From Phycisphaeraceae bacterium (lineage in GTDB: Bacteria > Planctomycetota > Phycisphaerae > Phycisphaerales > Phycisphaeraceae), in assembly GCA_016763955.1 (NCBI GenBank), contig JAESSU010000064.1, positions 1 to 5,654 of the forward strand: a stretch of DNA of 5,654 nt, read 5' to 3'. Below the pieces are notes generated by a model. The model searched no databases. It was not told the DNA's origin and worked only from the letters and a program-made list of their open reading frames with translations. Within the stretch, counting starts at the first letter, position 1. Each line of letters starts with the position of its first letter. Positions 5,592 through 5,654 of this stretch are shown here, piece by piece. Both the position numbers and the translations under genes were made by a program.

Positions 5592-5654
5592 AGTTTACCC
5601 GCCGCCAGTAGCTCACCATTTATTAACCTTCTAGCACCTGCAACATCCCCTTCG
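5564..5654 (-). CDS. Possible 3' end of a minus-strand gene entering from the right (weak)
   Basis: On the minus strand the frame beginning at 5653 stays open for 29 codons to a TGA at 5566-5564. It has a protein-like stretch (ARRLINGELLAAGKL) but finishes inside the octamer array. A competing minus-strand frame starts at 5652, reads KGMLQVLEG and stops at a TAATAA double stop, which would be a more natural gene end just before the repeats. I recognise neither sequence, and both are too short to decide. If either is real, the gene is convergent with the acetyltransferase and the repeats lie between the two 3' ends. Confidence 0.25.
   Translation of the reverse strand, partial: EGDVAGARRLINGELLAAGKLMICDPVIP

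Overview
The window holds a metal-ion uptake locus of the TroABCD/MntABCD (cluster A-I, ABC-3 permease) type. Its DtxR/MntR-family repressor gene is divergent from it, followed by a GNAT acetyltransferase gene and a repeat-rich intergenic stretch. The organism looks like a member of the Planctomycetota or a related PVC-group bacterium. That rests on family knowledge: an ABC-3 permease carrying a C-terminal DtxR-like domain is a recurrent arrangement in those phyla (also in Bacteroidota), and the permease sequences resemble that lineage. The base composition is moderate and Shine-Dalgarno sequences are visible, so this is bacterial DNA, but the phylum assignment is an inference.

Minus strand, positions 1-4036, read right to left: substrate-binding lipoprotein (troA-like, 4036-3044), ATPase (3037-2198), permease 1 fused to a DtxR-like metal-sensor domain (2198-690), and permease 2 (693 to beyond the left edge). 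The genes are packed as one operon: a 6-bp gap, then a TGATG overlap, then an ATGA overlap. The binding protein should capture Mn(II), Zn(II) or Fe(II) outside the cytoplasmic membrane, the two permeases form the channel, and the ATPase drives import.

Positions 4037-4152 are a compact divergent control region. A TTGACA-N16-TATTTT promoter faces the transporter and a TTGGCA-N17-TAAATT promoter faces the regulator. Their -35 hexamers form the two arms of one dyad, and further palindromes lie in the spacer and around the -10 element, as expected for a metal-dependent repressor controlling both directions.

Plus strand: an MntR/DtxR-like regulator with DNA-binding, dimerisation and FeoA/SH3-like domains (4153-4821), then a YhbS-like GNAT acetyltransferase starting at TTG (4874-5389). 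Positions 5390-5654 hold no confident gene. They contain a short hairpin, an array of 8-bp GATCAC-type repeats including a perfect 32-bp tandem duplication, and possibly the 3' end of a minus-strand gene entering from the right.

The most unusual points are the metal-sensor domain fused to permease 1, which keeps the same ligand spacing as the free repressor; a nine-G tract in the 5' part of that gene; the mirror-symmetric divergent promoter; and the octamer repeat array.
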